This document shows positions 13,175-13,854 of a stretch of 13,854 nucleotides of DNA, piece after piece. Position 1 is the stretch's first letter. Each line of letters begins with the position of its first letter. The notes under the pieces were generated by a model. The model ran no database searches, was not told the DNA's origin, and saw nothing but the letters and a program-made list of their open reading frames with translations. Origin of the DNA: Candidatus Poseidoniaceae archaeon. Lineage in GTDB: Archaea; Thermoplasmatota; Poseidoniia; Poseidoniales; Poseidoniaceae. A program made the position numbers and the translations under genes. The stretch covers positions 1 to 13,854 of the forward strand of contig DUJK01000134.1 of the NCBI GenBank assembly GCA_013329925.1. Direction: 5' to 3'.

Positions 13175-13854
13175 ATGGCACACATAGCGATTCTCGGTCT
13201 GGGAAATTGGGGTACTGCGGTCGCAAGAATGTGGCTTTTGGACGGTCATAAAGTTAAAGGTTGGACAATTGAACAAGAAGTCTATGAATCTATTACCATG
13301 GATGGAATCAATAAAAAGTACTTACCAGATCATTCTGTTGAGGGATTAGAAGCAACTATGCGAATAGATGAAGCACTGGATGGCGTTGAAATAGTCGTTC
13401 TTGCCATACCTTCTTCAGTAATATTAGATGTAGTAGATGATATAATCCCACACTTGAGGCCAGGGCATGTCCTCATTGACTTAGCAAAAGGCTTAGCACC
13501 AGGCAAGCGGTTAATCTCAGAAGCAATTAATGAGAAGTTAGATGCGGCAAATAAGCACAATACGCTAGCCGTAGTTACAGGGCCGACTATTGCCCCAGAA
13601 GCAGCAGGTGGAGTAATCACTACTGCACTTGTTGCCAGTGAAGATGAATCAGTAGCAAAACGCCTTGCTGAGACATTAACAACTCAAACTTTCATTCTCC
13701 ATGCTGCTTCTGACCCGGTGGGTGCTGAATTGTGGGGTGCGTTCAAGAATGTCATAGCTCTTACCTGCGGCCTGGTTGATGGCCTAAAGAAGACTGGTAG
13801 TTTAGGCGGTGACAACCTCAAAGCGGCGATTTTTATGGCTGGCTTCAAAGAAGG
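13175..13854 (+). CDS. gpsA: NAD(P)-dependent sn-glycerol-3-phosphate dehydrogenase, 3' end cut off
   Basis: The first 226 residues of a GpsA-type dehydrogenase, which reduces dihydroxyacetone phosphate to sn-glycerol 3-phosphate, the backbone of bacterial-type phospholipids. The Rossmann motif GLGNWGTA is at 8-15. LAKGL (103-107) contains the catalytic-region Lys105, GPTIAPE is at 136-142, and GAFKNVIAL (188-196) contains Lys191, the position of an E. coli active-site lysine. The partly conserved GGDNLKAA segment lies at 211-218. The gene runs off the right edge, where the C-terminal helical domain continues. The normal archaeal enzyme, G1P dehydrogenase, is an unrelated protein, so this gene in an apparent archaeon is notable. 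A catabolic role feeding glycerol phosphate into glycolysis is another possibility. Confidence 0.93.
   Translation, partial: MAHIAILGLGNWGTAVARMWLLDGHKVKGWTIEQEVYESITMDGINKKYLPDHSVEGLEATMRIDEALDGVEIVVLAIPSSVILDVVDDIIPHLRPGHVLIDLAKGLAPGKRLISEAINEKLDAANKHNTLAVVTGPTIAPEAAGGVITTALVASEDESVAKRLAETLTTQTFILHAASDPVGAELWGAFKNVIALTCGLVDGLKKTGSLGGDNLKAAIFMAGFKE

Noticed and set aside
1..13854. CRISPR array, transposon, prophage or integrated island
   Set aside because: There are no spaced direct repeats, transposase, integrase or phage genes; the gene content is metabolic housekeeping.

Overview
The window looks like chromosome of an uncultivated planktonic euryarchaeon, most likely Marine Group II/III (Poseidoniia-like). 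The argument is the gene mix. There is an archaeal-type FAD synthetase (RibL) and an archaeal-looking endonuclease IV-family TIM barrel, both in genes with short gaps and frequent Shine-Dalgarno sites. They sit beside genes of bacterial character: a two-domain riboflavin synthase, a fused E1 2-oxoacid dehydrogenase and an NAD(P)-dependent glycerol-3-phosphate dehydrogenase (GpsA). No rRNA, tRNA, CRISPR array, transposon or integrase is visible. No gene-free stretch exceeds about 115 bases. The taxonomic call is inference from gene content only.

Left end (1-1457): the 5' part of a Ca2+/cation antiporter (minus strand, running off the edge) diverges from a short aquaporin with two intact NPA motifs and an unusually open predicted filter. 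A small acidic coiled-coil protein follows the aquaporin. Its stop codon directly abuts the stop of the next gene, which converges on it.

Middle (1458-11777): ten genes run on the minus strand. In transcription order they are ribB, ribL, ribE, ribH, trxB, a MoeZ-like E1 enzyme fused to a rhodanese domain, a response-regulator-like protein with an unknown acidic C-terminal half, a VTT-family membrane protein, a giant fused E1alpha-E1beta 2-oxoacid dehydrogenase, and an isocitrate/isopropylmalate-dehydrogenase-family enzyme. The first four make riboflavin and FAD. trxB encodes an FAD enzyme. The MoeZ-like protein activates and transfers sulfur. The E1 and the beta-decarboxylating dehydrogenase serve central carbon metabolism. 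Overlaps and SD sites inside preceding genes (ribE/ribH, trxB/MoeZ-like, regulator/VTT) indicate translational coupling.

Right end (11884-13854): on the plus strand, divergent from ribB, is an endonuclease IV-family protein with a long Lys/Ala/Glu tail and an acidic tip resembling the SSB C-terminus. It is followed by gpsA, cut by the window edge.

Most notable: the response-regulator gene has no ATG/GTG/TTG that gives a complete receiver domain, and a CTG behind a G-run SD restores it exactly. A perfect small upstream ORF ends just before that SD. Other points of interest are gpsA in an apparent archaeon, the mixed-ancestry flavin operon, the SSB-like tail and altered metal ligands of the endonuclease IV relative, and the aquaporin filter.
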